Source of the DNA: an uncultured Aquimarina sp.
GTDB lineage: Bacteria > Bacteroidota > Bacteroidia > Flavobacteriales > Flavobacteriaceae
Direction: 5' to 3'
NCBI GenBank assembly: GCA_947503835.1
Contig: CANNFM010000006.1
Coordinates: 62,001 to 126,000 of the forward strand
Length of the DNA stretch: 64,000 nt
The notes under the pieces were generated by a model. It had not been told where the DNA came from and did no database searches. It saw nothing but the letters and a program-made list of their open reading frames with translations. Position numbers and translations under genes: made by a program. Positions 63,534 through 64,000 of this stretch are shown one piece after another (position 1 is the first letter of the stretch; every line of letters begins with the position of its first letter).

Positions 63534-64000
63534 TTATGAAGATTCAATTTTTCTTATGGCTACAGGATGACCATTAAAAGCCATAGTATAAGATAAAGGA
63601 TCTAATCTATCGTGATTCATTAATTGATTAATATTAACACCCGCATTGCGTTTTGCTGTTTCCATTTGCACACCTTCTCCATGATGACCCCAGCCATGAG
63701 GAATACTTATTGTACCCTGAATAATGTCTGTTGTAACTTCGGCTTTAATAGAAATCGAACCAGAATCAGAATACACCTCTACCACCTCATGAGGCTCAAT
63801 TTCATGGGTTTTAGCATCATCTGGATGGATCATCATGGTACATGTTCTTGAACCTCCTTCTAAGATAGATAAATTATGCATCCAGGAGTTATTGCTACGC
63901 AAATGTCTTCTGCCAATTAATTTTAGTGGATATAACTCTTGCTTTTCTAAAGTTAAAAGTTGTTTTACTTTTTCCATTTCTTTTGCAAAAAGCTCTGGCA
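63534..64000 (-). CDS. C-terminal part of a molybdopterin-dependent oxidoreductase
   Basis: The frame remains open at the right edge of the window (PELFAKE precedes the first internal Met), so this is the C-terminal part of a larger gene. LIGRRHLRSNNSWMHNLS and the segment RTCTMMIHPDDAKTHEIEPH form the molybdopterin dinucleotide-binding domain found at the end of formate dehydrogenase / nitrate reductase-type enzymes. GHHGEGVQMETAKRNAGVN follows. The substrate cannot be inferred from this end. It is followed at once by sigZ and PhzF genes. Confidence 0.82.
   Translation of the reverse strand, partial: PELFAKEMEKVKQLLTLEKQELYPLKLIGRRHLRSNNSWMHNLSILEGGSRTCTMMIHPDDAKTHEIEPHEVVEVYSDSGSISIKAEVTTDIIQGTISIPHGWGHHGEGVQMETAKRNAGVNINQLMNHDRLDPLSYTMAFNGHPVAIRKIESS

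Overview
The window is low-GC DNA from a marine member of the Flavobacteriaceae (Bacteroidota); an Aquimarina-like genome fits best, but the genus is inference. The assignment rests on type IX secretion (T9SS) sorting domains, a CHU_C-type gliding-associated domain, a GLPGLI protein, LytTR regulators with 2TM proteins, a TonB-dependent receptor with a carboxypeptidase-like leader domain, and Bacteroidota promoters of the TTG / TAnnTTTG type. No rRNA, tRNA, CRISPR array, phage or insertion sequence was recognised. It reads as chromosomal backbone with a few family-specific accessory blocks.

Layout. 0-6 kb: SpoIIM-like and RDD membrane proteins, a lipoprotein cyclophilin and a Nudix CoA pyrophosphatase with overlapping divergent starts, a PlsC acyltransferase and a T9SS type B adhesin-like protein. 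6-12 kb: a minus-strand signalling operon (TPR-like protein, LytS-type kinase fused to a 2TM domain, two stand-alone 2TM proteins, LytTR regulator), then a TonB-dependent receptor. 12.1-12.4 kb: a striking array of ten 21-bp units between the receptor and a divergent GLPGLI gene. 13-21 kb: type II NADH dehydrogenase, an unlisted 58-aa peptide followed by a perfect 19-bp hairpin, an orphan LytTR regulator, a BLUF blue-light sensor, an ECF sigma factor with its membrane partner, a LETM1-related protein, Cu/Zn superoxide dismutase and a YdeI-like protein. 21-28 kb: two large T9SS cargo proteins (M36 metallopeptidase and a multidomain phosphatase).

28-47 kb: stand-alone enzymes (DUF4442, alpha/beta hydrolase-OsmC fusion, SRPBCC, monoacylglycerol-lipase-like), a membrane AraC regulator, a tandem-duplicated beta-barrel protein with a CPxC motif in each half, an operon of MBL-fold hydrolase, BNR/sortilin propeller, DUF2490 and cysteine hydrolase, a class A beta-lactamase-like lipoprotein with an M28 peptidase, and a vWA / AAA+ pair. 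47-53 kb: three tandem paralogous sensor kinases, each with a lipoprotein-type signal, a periplasmic solute-binding domain and a kinase core. The third has tyrosine in place of the phospho-accepting histidine. 53-64 kb: pirin, DUF3291, S10 peptidase, a beta-propeller/amidohydrolase fusion, a second YdeI protein, an esterase-TPR protein, PhzF, SigZ, and the C-terminus of a molybdopterin oxidoreductase that runs off the end.

The most interesting signals are the 21-bp dyad array, the sensor-kinase triad with an apparent pseudokinase, the kinase-2TM fusion locus, the tandem barrel with CPxC motifs, and the small peptide plus hairpin next to the LytTR/BLUF genes. Several starts were moved from the longest reading frame to the one favoured by signal peptides, promoters or ATG codons; each case is stated in its entry.
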